Below, piece by piece: positions 23,056 to 32,455 of a DNA stretch of 64,000 nucleotides. Positions within the stretch are counted from its first letter, which is position 1. The number at the start of each line of letters is the position of its first letter. The translations under genes and the position numbers were made by a program. The stretch comes from Paenibacillus sp. (lineage in GTDB: Bacteria > Bacillota > Bacilli > Paenibacillales > Paenibacillaceae), in NCBI GenBank assembly GCA_031254035.1, contig JAIRVF010000150.1, positions 1-64,000 of the forward strand, in the 5' to 3' direction. The notes below the pieces were generated by a model. The model was not told the origin of the DNA, made no database searches, and saw only the letters and a list, made by a program, of their open reading frames with translations.

Positions 23056-23479
23056 TTGCTTCACCACCCAATTCTTCACGTTTCACAAACTTCGTTTTGA
23101 TCGGCAGCTTGTGAGCGGCAAGACGCATCGCTTCGCGAGCGATTTCCTCAGGCACGCCTCCAAGTTCAAACATAATCTTACCTGGTTTGACAACTGCGAC
23201 CCATTTCTCTACGTTACCTTTACCGCTACCCATACGAACCTCAAGAGGTTTTTGAGTGATCGGTTTATCAGGGAAAATTTTAATCCATACTTTACCGCCA
23301 CGTTTGATGTAACGCGTCATAGCAATACGCGCTGCTTCGATCTGGCGGTTCGTAATCCAAGTTGGCTCTAGAGCTTGCAGACCGAATTCGCCGAAGCTCA
23401 CTTCAGTGCCGCCTTTAGCCATACCTTTCATGTGACCGCGTTGTTGCTTGCGGTGTTTTACACGTTTTGGTACCAACAT
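23045..23479 (-). CDS. rplP: 50S ribosomal protein L16
   Basis: A 144-aa L16: MLVPKRVKHRKQQRGHMKG, VSFGEFGLQALEP, and the RMGSGKGNVEKWVAVVKPGK loop near the peptidyl-transferase centre. Full length. It starts two bases after the rpsC stop and overlaps rpmC at its own end. Confidence 0.98.
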   Translation of the reverse strand: MLVPKRVKHRKQQRGHMKGMAKGGTEVSFGEFGLQALEPTWITNRQIEAARIAMTRYIKRGGKVWIKIFPDKPITQKPLEVRMGSGKGNVEKWVAVVKPGKIMFELGGVPEEIAREAMRLAAHKLPIKTKFVKREELGGEANES

Positions 23480-23481
23480 GA

Positions 23482-24147
23482 TTAGTTGCCTCCTTCCTGA
23501 GCAGCTTGTTTCTTAGCCGGAGGAAGTACCTCACCACGATAGATCCATACTTTTACGCCGATACGGCCATAAGTAGTATGCGCTTCTGCTGTACCATAGT
23601 CAATATCAGCACGGAGCGTATGAAGAGGAACTGTTCCTTCACTATATCCTTCCGAACGAGCAATCTCAGCACCGCCAAGACGTCCGCCGACTTGAGTTTT
23701 AATTCCTTTTGCACCAGAACGCATTGTTCTTTGAATCGCTTGTTTCAGAGCGCGACGGAAAGATACACGACGTTCCAATTGTTGTGCGATGCTTTCTGCA
23801 ACCAAGATTGCATCCAGATCCGCATGTTTGATTTCAGAGATATTGATGTGAACTTTTTTACCGCCTGCAATTTTCGTAACTTGGCTCCGTAGTACTTCTA
23901 CTTCAGAACCACCTTTACCGATAACCATACCTGGTTTCGCAGTGTGGATAGTCACATTCACACGATTTGCTGCTCTCTCGATTTCGATACGAGAAACAGC
24001 AGAATCTTTCAATTTATTTTTAAGGTATTCACGAATTTTAACGTCTTCCAGCAAAAGATTTCCGAAATCTTTGCCTGCATACCATTTCGATTCCCAATCA
24101 CGGATAATACCGATCCGGAGTCCGACTGGATTTACCTTTTGGCCCAC
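23482..24147 (-). CDS. rpsC: 30S ribosomal protein S3
   Basis: A 221-aa S3 with the KH domain motif GMVIGKGGSEVEVL (about residues 75-90), the RRVSFRRALKQAI segment at the mRNA entry helicase and VKVWIYRGEVLP near the end. Full length for Firmicutes. Fourteen bases follow rplV. Confidence 0.98.
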   Translation of the reverse strand: MGQKVNPVGLRIGIIRDWESKWYAGKDFGNLLLEDVKIREYLKNKLKDSAVSRIEIERAANRVNVTIHTAKPGMVIGKGGSEVEVLRSQVTKIAGGKKVHINISEIKHADLDAILVAESIAQQLERRVSFRRALKQAIQRTMRSGAKGIKTQVGGRLGGAEIARSEGYSEGTVPLHTLRADIDYGTAEAHTTYGRIGVKVWIYRGEVLPPAKKQAAQEGGN

Positions 24148-24160
24148 ACGTTATCCCTCC

Positions 24161-24493
24161 TTATTTTTCAGATACCACCAAAGTAATGTGGCTGGTGCGT
24201 TTGTTGATTCGGCTCGCACGACCCATGGCACGTGGACGGAATCTCTTCATGGTTGGACCTTGGTTAACGAAAACCTGGCTCACAACCAAATTGTTAACAT
24301 CCATAGAGTAGTTATGCTCAGCATTGGCGATCGCTGAGTTGAGCAGCTTCTCAACTACCAGGGAAGCCGATTTCGGAGTGTGGCGGAGAATGGCGATAGC
24401 CTCACCAACTTGCTTACCGCGGATCAAGTCAATCACGAGCTTGACTTTACGAGGAGCAATCCGGATCGATCTAGCATGTGCTTTTGCTTCCAT
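24161..24493 (-). CDS. rplV: 50S ribosomal protein L22
   Basis: A 110-aa L22 whose beta-hairpin reaches into the exit tunnel: VFVNQGPTMKRFRPRAMGRA is intact, without the insertions or deletions linked to macrolide resistance. RIAPRKVKLVIDLIRGK lies near the start. ATG at 24493 follows a GAGG site. Confidence 0.98.
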   Translation of the reverse strand: MEAKAHARSIRIAPRKVKLVIDLIRGKQVGEAIAILRHTPKSASLVVEKLLNSAIANAEHNYSMDVNNLVVSQVFVNQGPTMKRFRPRAMGRASRINKRTSHITLVVSEK

Positions 24494-24527
24494 TTATTTT
24501 ACCTCCTCTCAAACAAAGAGCTTCAAA

Positions 24528-24806
24528 TTATCTTCTTGTTTTCTTGTCATCGTCCGTGTGACCTTTGTAAGTACGTGTTGGAGCGAATTCGCCCAACTTG
24601 TGACCTACCATGTCTTCCGTTACGTATACTGGAACGTGTTTGCGTCCATCGTATACACCGAACGTATGACCGATAAATTGTGGGAAAATCGTAGAGCGGC
24701 GGGACCAAGTTTTGATAACAGCTTTCTTGCTCGACTCGTTCATCACTTCTACTTTTTTCAGCAGGTACCCATCAACGAAAGGTCCTTTTTTCAAACTGCG
24801 ACTCAT
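24528..24806 (-). CDS. rpsS: 30S ribosomal protein S19
   Basis: A 92-aa S19: MSRSLKKGPFVDGYLLKKVE, WSRRSTIFPQFIGHTFGVYD and KLGEFAPTRTYKGH. It sits in the small-subunit head with S13. Normal length; 69 bases separate it from rplB. Confidence 0.98.
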   Translation of the reverse strand: MSRSLKKGPFVDGYLLKKVEVMNESSKKAVIKTWSRRSTIFPQFIGHTFGVYDGRKHVPVYVTEDMVGHKLGEFAPTRTYKGHTDDDKKTRR

Positions 24807-24875
24807 CTATAAAATCCTCCCTTCGTCCAATCTCTCGTTACTTTCGGCACTTCACAAAGCTATGCACAGCGTGCA

Positions 24876-25706
24876 TTATTTTGTGCGGCGACGAACGATA
24901 TATTTGTCAGAAGCTTTTCCTTTTTTACGCGTTTTGTAACCAAGGGTTGGTTTGCCCCATGGAGACATTGGCGATTTACGTCCGATTGGAGCGCGACCTT
25001 CACCACCACCGTGAGGGTGATCGTTAGGGTTCATAACAACACCGCGTACTTCAGGGCGTTGTCCAAGCCAACGGCTGCGGCCTGCTTTACCAATCTTGAT
25101 GAGCTCATGGTCTTCGTTACCTACGGAACCGATGGTTGCGCGGCAAACCTTCAAGAGCTTGCGAACTTCGCCAGAAGACAAACGTACGGATACGTATTTC
25201 TCTTCTTTACCAAGAAGCTGTGCTTCAGTACCAGCTGCACGAACCAATTGTCCGCCTTTGCCAGGTTGAAGTTCGATGTTGTGGATAACAGTACCAACTG
25301 GAATGTTTTCCATCGGAAGCGCGTTACCGATTTTGATGTCGGCACTTGGTCCGGATTCGATCTTATCCCCAACTTTCAGACCTTTAGGAGCGATGATGTA
25401 ACGTTTCTCTCCGTCTGCATAGTGGATCAAAGCGATATTGGAAGTACGGTTCGGGTCATACTCGATCGTAGCAACGGTACCTGGTATGCCGTCTTTCGTA
25501 CGTTTGAAGTCGATAATGCGGTATTTACGTTTGTGTCCGCCGCCGTGGTGACGAACTGTAATTTTACCTTGGTTGTTGCGGCCAGCTTTTTTGCTGAGCG
25601 GTGCAAGCAACGATTTCTCCGGCTGATTTGTCGTAATCTCTTCAAAAGTAGAGACGGACATGTTACGTCTTGCCGGGGAAGTAGGTTTATACTTTTTAAT
25701 AGGCAC
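24876..25706 (-). CDS. rplB: 50S ribosomal protein L2
   Basis: A 276-aa L2. The RNA-binding core HHGGGHKRKYRIIDFKR, the GRSRWLGQRPEVRGVVMNP stretch and the conserved HPHGGGEGRAPIGRKSP loop near the peptidyl-transferase centre are all present. L2 is among the most conserved proteins of the large subunit. It starts 12 bases after rplW. Confidence 0.99.
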   Translation of the reverse strand: MPIKKYKPTSPARRNMSVSTFEEITTNQPEKSLLAPLSKKAGRNNQGKITVRHHGGGHKRKYRIIDFKRTKDGIPGTVATIEYDPNRTSNIALIHYADGEKRYIIAPKGLKVGDKIESGPSADIKIGNALPMENIPVGTVIHNIELQPGKGGQLVRAAGTEAQLLGKEEKYVSVRLSSGEVRKLLKVCRATIGSVGNEDHELIKIGKAGRSRWLGQRPEVRGVVMNPNDHPHGGGEGRAPIGRKSPMSPWGKPTLGYKTRKKGKASDKYIVRRRTK

Positions 25707-25718
25707 GTTTATTCCTCC

Positions 25719-26012
25719 TTACTCTACAGATTCAAAAAACTCGAGCGCTTTGCTGTCCTTGCTCAGCGTTACGATGGCTTTTTTCCACTCGGATGTGTAT
25801 CCGTTGTAGCGGCCATAACGTTTCGGCTTAGCTGGAACTCGCATCGTGTTAACGTTGGTTACTTTCACTTTGAAAATAGACTCAACGGCTTGTTTAATTT
25901 CGGTTTTGTTAGCACGGATGTCAACTTCAAAAGCATATTTCAATTCGCTCATGTAGTCAGCTGTACGTTCCGTAATAACCGGACGTTTGATAATATCACG
26001 AGGATCTTTCAT
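25719..26012 (-). CDS. rplW: 50S ribosomal protein L23
   Basis: A 97-aa L23: DIIKRPVITERTADYM at the start and VNTMRVPAKPKRYGRYNGYT in the tunnel-exit loop. L23 docks trigger factor and SRP. Its ATG shares one base with the rplD stop codon (TAATG). Confidence 0.98.
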   Translation of the reverse strand: MKDPRDIIKRPVITERTADYMSELKYAFEVDIRANKTEIKQAVESIFKVKVTNVNTMRVPAKPKRYGRYNGYTSEWKKAIVTLSKDSKALEFFESVE

Positions 26013-26635
26013 TACGCGAGCACCTCCTCTACCTTCTGAACTGCTTCTTTCGTAATGATCAGCTTGTCGTACTGAAGTACGTCAAGAACATTAATGCCGT
26101 CTGCCGCTACGAATTTCACACCAGGAATATTACGAGCGGAAAGAGCCACATTATCATCATAGCTAGGAGCCACGATCAGAGCTTTACGTTCCACTTTGAG
26201 GTTGTTCAGAATGGTTGCAAACTCCTTCGTTTTAGGCGTGGACAATGCAAGTGCATCCAGAACGATGATGTTGTTGTCGATCACTTTCGAAGACAACGCG
26301 GATTTAATCGCCAAACGACGAACTTTCTTAGGAAGCTTGAACGAGTAGCTGCGTGGTGTAGGACCAAACACAGTACCGCCGCCTTTCCATTGTGGTGAGC
26401 GGATCGAACCTTGACGTGCACGGCCGGTACCTTTTTGTTTCCAAGGCTTACGTCCGCCGCCGCGTACTTCAGAACGACCTTTCACTTTGTGTGTACCACG
26501 ACGCAAAGATGCTCTTTGCAGCAATACAGCCTGGTTCATGACATGAACGTTAGGTTCGATACCAAACACTGCTTCGTTCAGTTCCAATTCTTCTACTTGG
26601 CTGCCGCTGACATTAAACACGGATACTTTCGGCAT
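26012..26635 (-). CDS. rplD: 50S ribosomal protein L4
   Basis: A 207-aa L4: the long tunnel loop KVKGRSEVRGGGRKPWKQKG and GTGRARQGSIRSPQWKGGG is intact, followed by KLPKKVRRLAIKSALSSK and a Rossmann-like C-terminal part. In enteric bacteria L4 represses the S10 operon; here the S10 leader shows a hairpin that could serve a similar role. Coupled to rplW. Confidence 0.98.
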   Translation of the reverse strand: MPKVSVFNVSGSQVEELELNEAVFGIEPNVHVMNQAVLLQRASLRRGTHKVKGRSEVRGGGRKPWKQKGTGRARQGSIRSPQWKGGGTVFGPTPRSYSFKLPKKVRRLAIKSALSSKVIDNNIIVLDALALSTPKTKEFATILNNLKVERKALIVAPSYDDNVALSARNIPGVKFVAADGINVLDVLQYDKLIITKEAVQKVEEVLA

Positions 26636-26661
26636 TTATTGTTCCTCCTTTCCTTAGGTGA

Positions 26662-27285
26662 TTATTTCTTCACCGTTTCATTGATTTTCACGAAACTGTT
26701 TTTAGGGCCTGGGATTGCGCCTTTGACAAGCAAAACATTGCGTTCTACGTCAACTTTAACGATCTCAAGCTTTTGAACTGTAACGGTCACATGTCCCATA
26801 TGTCCTGGAAGGCGTTTGCCTTTAGGAACGCGGTTCGCTTGGATGGAACCCATGGAACCTGGTCCACGATGGTAACGGGAACCGTGTGCCATTGGTCCGC
26901 GGCTTTGTCCCCAGCGTTTGATGTTACCTTGGAAACCTTTACCTTTGGAAGTACCTGTTACGTCAACATATTCGCCTTCTGCAAAAATGTCTGCTTTCAG
27001 TTCCTGGCCAACCTCGTACGATCCGAGGTCAACACCGCGAACTTCGCGAACGTAGCGCTTAGGTGCAGTATTCGCCTTTTTAGCATGACCTGCTTCAGGC
27101 TTGTTAGCATTCTTTTCTTTCTTATCGGAGAAACCGATTTGGATCGCTTCGTATCCATCGTTCTCGACATCTTTCTTTTGCAGAACAACGCAAGGACCTG
27201 CTTCGATAACCGTTACAGGAATTACATTACCTTCAGCGGTAAATACTTGAGTCATTCCGAGTTTTTTTCCTAAGATACCTTTCAT
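26662..27285 (-). CDS. rplC: 50S ribosomal protein L3
   Basis: A 207-aa L3: MKGILGKKLGMTQVF at the start; the W-finger GSIQANRVPKGKRLPGHMG and the GNIKRWGQSRGPMAHGSRYH block reach the peptidyl-transferase centre. Normal length. The centre loop has no visible change at positions tied to pleuromutilin resistance, as far as can be judged by eye. Confidence 0.98.
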   Translation of the reverse strand: MKGILGKKLGMTQVFTAEGNVIPVTVIEAGPCVVLQKKDVENDGYEAIQIGFSDKKEKNANKPEAGHAKKANTAPKRYVREVRGVDLGSYEVGQELKADIFAEGEYVDVTGTSKGKGFQGNIKRWGQSRGPMAHGSRYHRGPGSMGSIQANRVPKGKRLPGHMGHVTVTVQKLEIVKVDVERNVLLVKGAIPGPKNSFVKINETVKK

Positions 27286-27324
27286 GTTGACACCTCTTTT
27301 CCCTTCTTGATTCCTTGACGGAAA

Positions 27325-27633
27325 TTACAATTTGATTTCGATATCTACACCGGACGGCAGGTCCAAGCGCATAAGAGCATCCACAGTTTGTGGAGTTGGG
27401 TTTACAATGTCGATCAAACGCTTATGAGTGCGCATTTCGAATTGCTCCCGAGAATCCTTATACTTGTGTACCGCACGGAGAATAGTAATGATTTGTTTTT
27501 CAGTTGGAAGTGGAATCGGTCCGGATACACCTGCACCAGAACGTTTCGCAGTTTCAACGATTTTCTCAGCGGATTGATCAAGAATTCTGTGATCGTAAGC
27601 TTTCAAACGAATACGGATTTTTTGCTTTGCCAT
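27325..27633 (-). CDS. rpsJ: 30S ribosomal protein S10
   Basis: A 102-aa S10 (also NusE, an antitermination factor): MAKQKIRIRLKAYDHRILDQ at the start, VSGPIPLPTEK and the KRLIDIVNPTPQTVDALMRL end. ATG at 27633 with GGAGGG upstream; a longer open frame to 27711 reads through leader sequence. It is the first gene of the S10-spc-alpha transcription unit, about 140 bases from a strong promoter. Confidence 0.98.
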   Translation of the reverse strand: MAKQKIRIRLKAYDHRILDQSAEKIVETAKRSGAGVSGPIPLPTEKQIITILRAVHKYKDSREQFEMRTHKRLIDIVNPTPQTVDALMRLDLPSGVDIEIKL

Positions 27634-27800
27634 TTTAGTCCCTCCTTCTATCGCCCAATTTGGTATCGGACATACTCCGTGAAAATTTTCTAACACACCG
27701 CTCCATGGCAAAGGGGCCGGGTGTGTCAGTAACCTCTCACATCATCGCAACGTCTCAGAACAACATTCACTATTATATATAAAGAACGGGCACATTGCAA
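27634..27800 (-). promoter_or_regulatory. S10-operon promoter and leader
   Basis: A near-consensus sigma-A promoter lies on the minus strand: -35 TTGCAA (27795-27800), 17-bp spacer, -10 TATAAT (27772-27777). The transcribed leader of about 130 bases contains a hairpin with ACACACC and GGTGTGT arms (about 27692-27724) and a GCCCC/GGAGC inner part, placed like an attenuation or L4-type control structure. Bases 27801-27977 up to the tuf terminator hold nothing recognisable. Confidence 0.75.
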
Positions 27801-27977
27801 GCTTTTCGTTGAAAAACGCCATTCTTCCAAATGGATCCAATTTTCAGATGAGTTTCAACAACATTGGCCGGCCTACTTATACTCAGTCAGCTGCTTTTCT
27901 TCTATATAATAAGTAGTTTCTGTTTGTGACATGTGAATCGGAATATAAATCCCATGTGGTTGGTCTTTCTGACATCC

Positions 27978-28018
27978 AAAAAAGCAGAAGACACCTCTCA
28001 CAAAGAGAAGTGTCTTCT
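27978..28018 (-). terminator. Terminator of the str operon after tuf
   Basis: AGAAGACAC and GTGTCTTCT form the outer part of a long stem (27986-28018) continued by TCTC/GAGA; on the minus strand it is followed by GCTTTTTT. It separates tuf from the S10 operon. Confidence 0.93.
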
Positions 28019-28089
28019 GATCCTGCGTTTACGTCACAATGTTGCTCGTTCCAGTACAATGTTGCATATCGAAAGGCCTTGAGCCTTTA

Positions 28090-29280
28090 TTATTTCAAGA
28101 TTGTTGCTACCGCACCAGCGCCAACTGTACGTCCGCCTTCGCGAATGGAGAACTTAGTTCCCTCTTCGATCGCGATTGGAGCAATCAGTTGAACTGTTAC
28201 AGTGATGTTGTCGCCAGGCATAACCATTTCGGAACCTTCTGGCAAGTTGATGATACCTGTTACGTCAGTTGTACGGAAGTAGAACTGTGGACGGTATCCA
28301 GTGAAGAAAGGCTTATGACGGCCACCTTCTTCTTTAGTCAGAACGTAGATTTGTGCAGTAAATTCAGTATGAGGTTTAACTGAACCTGGCTTAGCCAGTA
28401 CTTGACCACGTTCGATTTGAGCACGGTCTACACCACGAAGCAGGGCTCCGATGTTGTCACCAGCTTGAGCGGAATCAAGCAATTTGCGGAACATTTCAAC
28501 GCCAGTTACGACGGATTTTTTGGACTCTTCAGCGATACCGATGATTTCGATTTCGTCGCCCACTTTAACAGTACCACGTTCTACACGACCTGTAGCAACG
28601 GTACCGCGGCCAGTGATGGAGAATACGTCCTCGACAGGCATAAGGAAAGGCTTGTCAGTGTCGCGTACTGGAGTTGGGATGTACTCGTCGATGATGTTGA
28701 ACATTTCAACGATTTTTTGTGCCCACTCGCCAGTTGGGTTTTGCAGAGCTTCACGAGCAGAACCCTGGATGATTGGAGTGTCGTCACCTGGGAAATCATA
28801 TTCGCTCAACAGGTCGCGTACTTCCATTTCAACCAGTTCAAGAAGTTCAGCGTCTTCAACCATGTCGCATTTGTTCAAGAATACAACGATGTAAGGAACG
28901 CCTACTTGGCGGGACAACAGGATGTGTTCGCGAGTTTGTGGCATAGGGCCGTCAGCTGCGGATACAACCAGGATTGCTCCGTCCATTTGAGCAGCACCAG
29001 TGATCATGTTTTTAACATAGTCGGCGTGTCCTGGGCAGTCAACGTGTGCATAGTGACGAGCAGGTGTTTCGTACTCTACGTGTGCAGTAGAGATTGTGAT
29101 ACCGCGCTCGCGCTCTTCTGGAGCTTTGTCGATTTGGTCAAATGCTACAGCAGCACCACCGTAAGTTGTGGACAATACAGTTGTGATAGCAGCAGTCAGA
29201 GTAGTTTTACCATGGTCAACGTGACCGATAGTACCGATATTAACGTGCGGTTTGTTACGTTCAAATTTAGCCTTTGCCAT
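28090..29280 (-). CDS. tuf: Translation elongation factor Tu
   Basis: A 396-aa GTPase that delivers aminoacyl-tRNA. G1 GHVDHGKTTLTAAIT, G3 DCPGHADY and G4 NKCDM are clear; domains 2 and 3 follow, with the C-terminal GGRTVGAGAV. Starts at ATG 29280 (MAKAKFER), with AGGAGG about 11 bases upstream. It is the last gene of the str operon. Single copy within this window; the codon choice is strongly biased, as in highly expressed genes. Confidence 0.99.
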   Translation of the reverse strand: MAKAKFERNKPHVNIGTIGHVDHGKTTLTAAITTVLSTTYGGAAVAFDQIDKAPEERERGITISTAHVEYETPARHYAHVDCPGHADYVKNMITGAAQMDGAILVVSAADGPMPQTREHILLSRQVGVPYIVVFLNKCDMVEDAELLELVEMEVRDLLSEYDFPGDDTPIIQGSAREALQNPTGEWAQKIVEMFNIIDEYIPTPVRDTDKPFLMPVEDVFSITGRGTVATGRVERGTVKVGDEIEIIGIAEESKKSVVTGVEMFRKLLDSAQAGDNIGALLRGVDRAQIERGQVLAKPGSVKPHTEFTAQIYVLTKEEGGRHKPFFTGYRPQFYFRTTDVTGIINLPEGSEMVMPGDNITVTVQLIAPIAIEEGTKFSIREGGRTVGAGAVATILK

Positions 29281-29385
29281 TTTGAACAATTCCTCCTTAA
29301 ATAAAATAAATAGTTGTATGTTTATGCCGGCCGGCTTTTATGCAGGATATCTTGGATGTTGTTGTCCGGCCAGACTTTTAAAACG

Positions 29386-31467
29386 TTATTCTGCAGAACC
29401 TTTAGACTTGGAGATGATCTCTTCAGAGATGTTCTTAGGAACTTCATCATAGTGAGACAGTTCCATGGAGAACACGCCGCGTCCTTGGGTACCGGAACGA
29501 AGAGTAGTCGAGTATCCGAACATTTCGGACAGAGGCACCTTCGCACGGATGATTTGAGCGCCAGAACGGGAGTCCATGCCTTCGATCCGTCCACGACGGG
29601 AGTTCAGCATACCCATTACGTCACCCATATATTCTTCAGGCACAGTAACTTCGACTTTCATGATTGGCTCGAGCAGGACAGGTTTACACTTGTCTTTAGC
29701 TGCTTTAAGCGCCATGGAACCGGCAATCTTAAACGCCATTTCATTGGAGTCGACATCATGGTAGGAACCGTCTACGATTGTAGCTTTGATGTCCACAATC
29801 GGGAAGCCGGCAAGCACACCATTTTTCATGCCTTCTTCAATACCATTCAGTGCAGGCTGAATGTATTCTCTCGGTACCGAGCCACCGACGATTTTGCTGT
29901 CAAACTGGCTACCAGTACCAGCTTCGAGAGGTTCGAATTCAACCCAAACGTGACCGTACTGACCACGACCACCGGATTGACGTACGAATTTACCTTCGAC
30001 GCGAGCTGCTTGACGGAAGGTTTCGCGGTAAGCAACCTGCGGTTTACCCACATTGGTTTCTACTTTGAATTCACGACGCATACGGTCAATGATGATGTCA
30101 AGGTGAAGCTCACCCATACCAGCCAAGATTGTTTGGCCAGTTTCTTCATTTGTATGAGCACGCAGCGTAGGATCTTCTTCTGTCAATTTACCCAAAGCAA
30201 CGCCCATTTTGTCCTGGTCGGCTTTGGTTTTTGGTTCTACAGCGATCTCGATAACTGGATCCGGGAAGTTCATGGATTCCAGAATTACCGGAGATTTTTC
30301 GTCACAAAGCGTGTCGCCTGTACCGGTATCTTTCAAACCTACGGCAGCTGCAATATCACCGGAGTAAACTTCGCTGATTTCTTGACGGCTGTTCGCATGC
30401 ATTTGAAGAATACGGCCAATACGTTCACGTTTGCCTTTAGTTGCGTTCAATACGTAAGAACCGGATTGAAGAATACCGGAGTATACGCGGAAGAACGTCA
30501 ATTTACCAACGTAAGGGTCGGTCATGATTTTAAATGCCAGAGCTGCAAACGGTTCTTCATCGGAAGAATGACGCGCAACTTCAGTTCCGTCTTCCAGGTG
30601 ACCCTGAATGGATGGAACGTCAACAGGAGCTGGCAAGTAATCGATAACAGCATCCAGCATCAGCTGAACCCCTTTGTTACGGTAAGAGGAACCGCAGATA
30701 ACAGGGAAGATTTTAACAGCTACAACACCTTTACGGAGTGCAGCTTTCAGCTCAGGAATGGTGATTTCTTCACCTTCCAGATACTTCATTGTCAAATCTT
30801 CGTCGAGTTCTGCGACTTTCTCAACGAGTTCCATGCGGAGTTCTTCGACTTTGTCTTGGAATTCTGCTGGAACATCAACTACATCGATATCTTGGCCCAG
30901 GTCGTCCTTGAACATATACGCCTTTTGCTCAACGATATCAATGATACCTTGGAAATCATTTTCTGCACCGATTGGCAGCTGAATAGCAACTGCGTTCGCT
31001 TGCAGACGGTCACGCATATCCGAAACGACGTTCAGATAGTCGGCACCGATAATATCCATTTTGTTTACATATGCAATCCGTGGTACGCCATAACGGTCAG
31101 CCTGTCTCCATACGGTTTCAGACTGAGGCTCAACGCCCTCTTTCGCACTAAAAACGCCTACTGCCCCATCCAATACACGAAGGGAACGTTCAACTTCAAC
31201 AGTGAAGTCAACGTGCCCTGGGGTGTCAATGATATTTACGCGGTGACCTTTCCAAGAAGCGGTCGTCGCAGCGGAAGTAATCGTGATCCCGCGCTCCTGT
31301 TCCTGCTCCATCCAGTCCATTGTTGCCGCACCTTCGTGAACTTCACCGATTTTGTGCGTACGGCCTGTGTAGAACAAGATCCGCTCCGTGGTGGTCGTTT
31401 TACCAGCGTCAATATGCGCCATGATCCCGATATTACGTGTATTTTTCAAGGAGAACTCTCTTGCCAT
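29386..31467 (-). CDS. fusA: Translation elongation factor G
   Basis: A 693-aa translocation GTPase. G1 AHIDAGKTTTTERIL, switch II DTPGHVDF and NKMDI are present, followed by domains II-V, with YGHVWVEFEPLEAGTG in domain IV and RRGRIEGM in domain V. Full length. It starts 50 bases after rpsG and is followed by a 105-bp gap to tuf containing a GGCCGG-rich hairpin. Confidence 0.99.
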   Translation of the reverse strand: MAREFSLKNTRNIGIMAHIDAGKTTTTERILFYTGRTHKIGEVHEGAATMDWMEQEQERGITITSAATTASWKGHRVNIIDTPGHVDFTVEVERSLRVLDGAVGVFSAKEGVEPQSETVWRQADRYGVPRIAYVNKMDIIGADYLNVVSDMRDRLQANAVAIQLPIGAENDFQGIIDIVEQKAYMFKDDLGQDIDVVDVPAEFQDKVEELRMELVEKVAELDEDLTMKYLEGEEITIPELKAALRKGVVAVKIFPVICGSSYRNKGVQLMLDAVIDYLPAPVDVPSIQGHLEDGTEVARHSSDEEPFAALAFKIMTDPYVGKLTFFRVYSGILQSGSYVLNATKGKRERIGRILQMHANSRQEISEVYSGDIAAAVGLKDTGTGDTLCDEKSPVILESMNFPDPVIEIAVEPKTKADQDKMGVALGKLTEEDPTLRAHTNEETGQTILAGMGELHLDIIIDRMRREFKVETNVGKPQVAYRETFRQAARVEGKFVRQSGGRGQYGHVWVEFEPLEAGTGSQFDSKIVGGSVPREYIQPALNGIEEGMKNGVLAGFPIVDIKATIVDGSYHDVDSNEMAFKIAGSMALKAAKDKCKPVLLEPIMKVEVTVPEEYMGDVMGMLNSRRGRIEGMDSRSGAQIIRAKVPLSEMFGYSTTLRSGTQGRGVFSMELSHYDEVPKNISEEIISKSKGSAE

Positions 31468-31517
31468 GAAAATAGTCTCCCTTCAAAATTGAAGTGTATT
31501 TTATAATGAACCGAATC

Positions 31518-31988
31518 CTACCAACGGTAGTGAGCAAACGCTTTGTTCGCTTCAGCCATTTTGTGTGTATCTTCGCGTTTCTTAACGGAAGCGCCTGTGT
31601 TGTTGGAAGCATCAATGATTTCTGCCGCCAAACGCTCTTCCATTGTTTTCTCACCGCGGCTGCGGGAGTAGTTTACAAGCCAACGTAATCCCAAAGCAGT
31701 ACGTCTCTCTGGTTTTACTTCGATTGGCACCTGGTAGTTCGCACCGCCGACACGGCGAGCTTTAACTTCCAGTACTGGCATGATATTTTTGATAGCTGCT
31801 TCAAATACTTCCATAGGATCTTTACCAGTACGTTCTTGAATCAGTTTGAACGAATTGTAAAGAATGCTTTGAGCAACACCTCTTTTACCATCCAGCATGA
31901 TGCGGTTGATCAGACGAGTAACCAATTTGCTGTTGTACACCGGATCTGGCAGCACGTCTCTTTTGGTAACTGGACCTTTGCGTGGCAT
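31518..31988 (-). CDS. rpsG: 30S ribosomal protein S7
   Basis: A 156-aa S7: MPRKGPVTKRDVLPDPVYNS at the start, GGANYQVPIEVKPERR in the middle and the C-terminal KMAEANKAFAHYRW. S7 nucleates the 3' domain of 16S rRNA. Normal length, in the conserved rpsL-rpsG-fusA-tuf order. Confidence 0.98.
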   Translation of the reverse strand: MPRKGPVTKRDVLPDPVYNSKLVTRLINRIMLDGKRGVAQSILYNSFKLIQERTGKDPMEVFEAAIKNIMPVLEVKARRVGGANYQVPIEVKPERRTALGLRWLVNYSRSRGEKTMEERLAAEIIDASNNTGASVKKREDTHKMAEANKAFAHYRW

Positions 31989-32035
31989 GGATATCCCCCT
32001 TTCTTATATCATGGAATCAAAAAGCGGACACCCGC

Positions 32036-32455
32036 TTATTTTTTAGCTTTCGGACGCTTAGCGCCGTATTTGGAACGAGCCTGCATACGGTTGTTTACAC
32101 CTGCAGTATCAAGCGCACCGCGAACGATATGGTAACGTACACCTGGAAGGTCTTTTACCCGTCCACCGCGAACCAATACCACACTGTGCTCTTGCAGGTT
32201 GTGCCCGATCCCCGGAATGTAAGCTGTCACCTCGATGCGGTTCGTCAAGCGAACACGAGCATATTTACGAAGTGCGGAGTTCGGTTTTTTCGGAGTCATT
32301 GTACCTACACGGGTGCAGACACCACGTTTTTGAGGAGCGCTCAAATCCGTATCTTCACGCTTCAAAGCGTTATATCCTTTCTGCAAAGCAGGGGATTTCG
32401 ATTTGTAGATTTTTGCTTGACGTCCTTTACGAACTAGTTGGTTAATTGTTGGCAT
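32036..32455 (-). CDS. rpsL: 30S ribosomal protein S12
   Basis: A 139-aa S12: MPTINQLVRKGRQAK at the start, GTMTPKKPNSALRKYARV and GGRVKDLPGVRYHIVRG. Both Lys positions tied to streptomycin response (in PKKPNS and RVKDLPG) are wild type. ATG at 32455 follows AAGGGGGTGG; a GTG three codons upstream lies in that ribosome site. S12 helps monitor codon-anticodon pairing. Confidence 0.98.
   Translation of the reverse strand: MPTINQLVRKGRQAKIYKSKSPALQKGYNALKREDTDLSAPQKRGVCTRVGTMTPKKPNSALRKYARVRLTNRIEVTAYIPGIGHNLQEHSVVLVRGGRVKDLPGVRYHIVRGALDTAGVNNRMQARSKYGAKRPKAKK

Noticed and set aside
25011..26039. A 342-codon plus-strand frame opposite rplB and rplW
   Set aside because: It spans two real ribosomal genes and their gap, with composition explained by their complement.
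29290..29385. GGCCGG-rich stem in the fusA-tuf gap as an operon-splitting terminator
   Set aside because: No T-run on the minus strand; tuf has no clear promoter of its own, so read-through is expected.
29314..31506. A 730-codon open frame on the plus strand opposite fusA
   Set aside because: It is the antisense of a highly conserved, codon-biased gene; strong codon bias leaves the complementary frame free of stops. It has no ribosome site and no recognisable domain.
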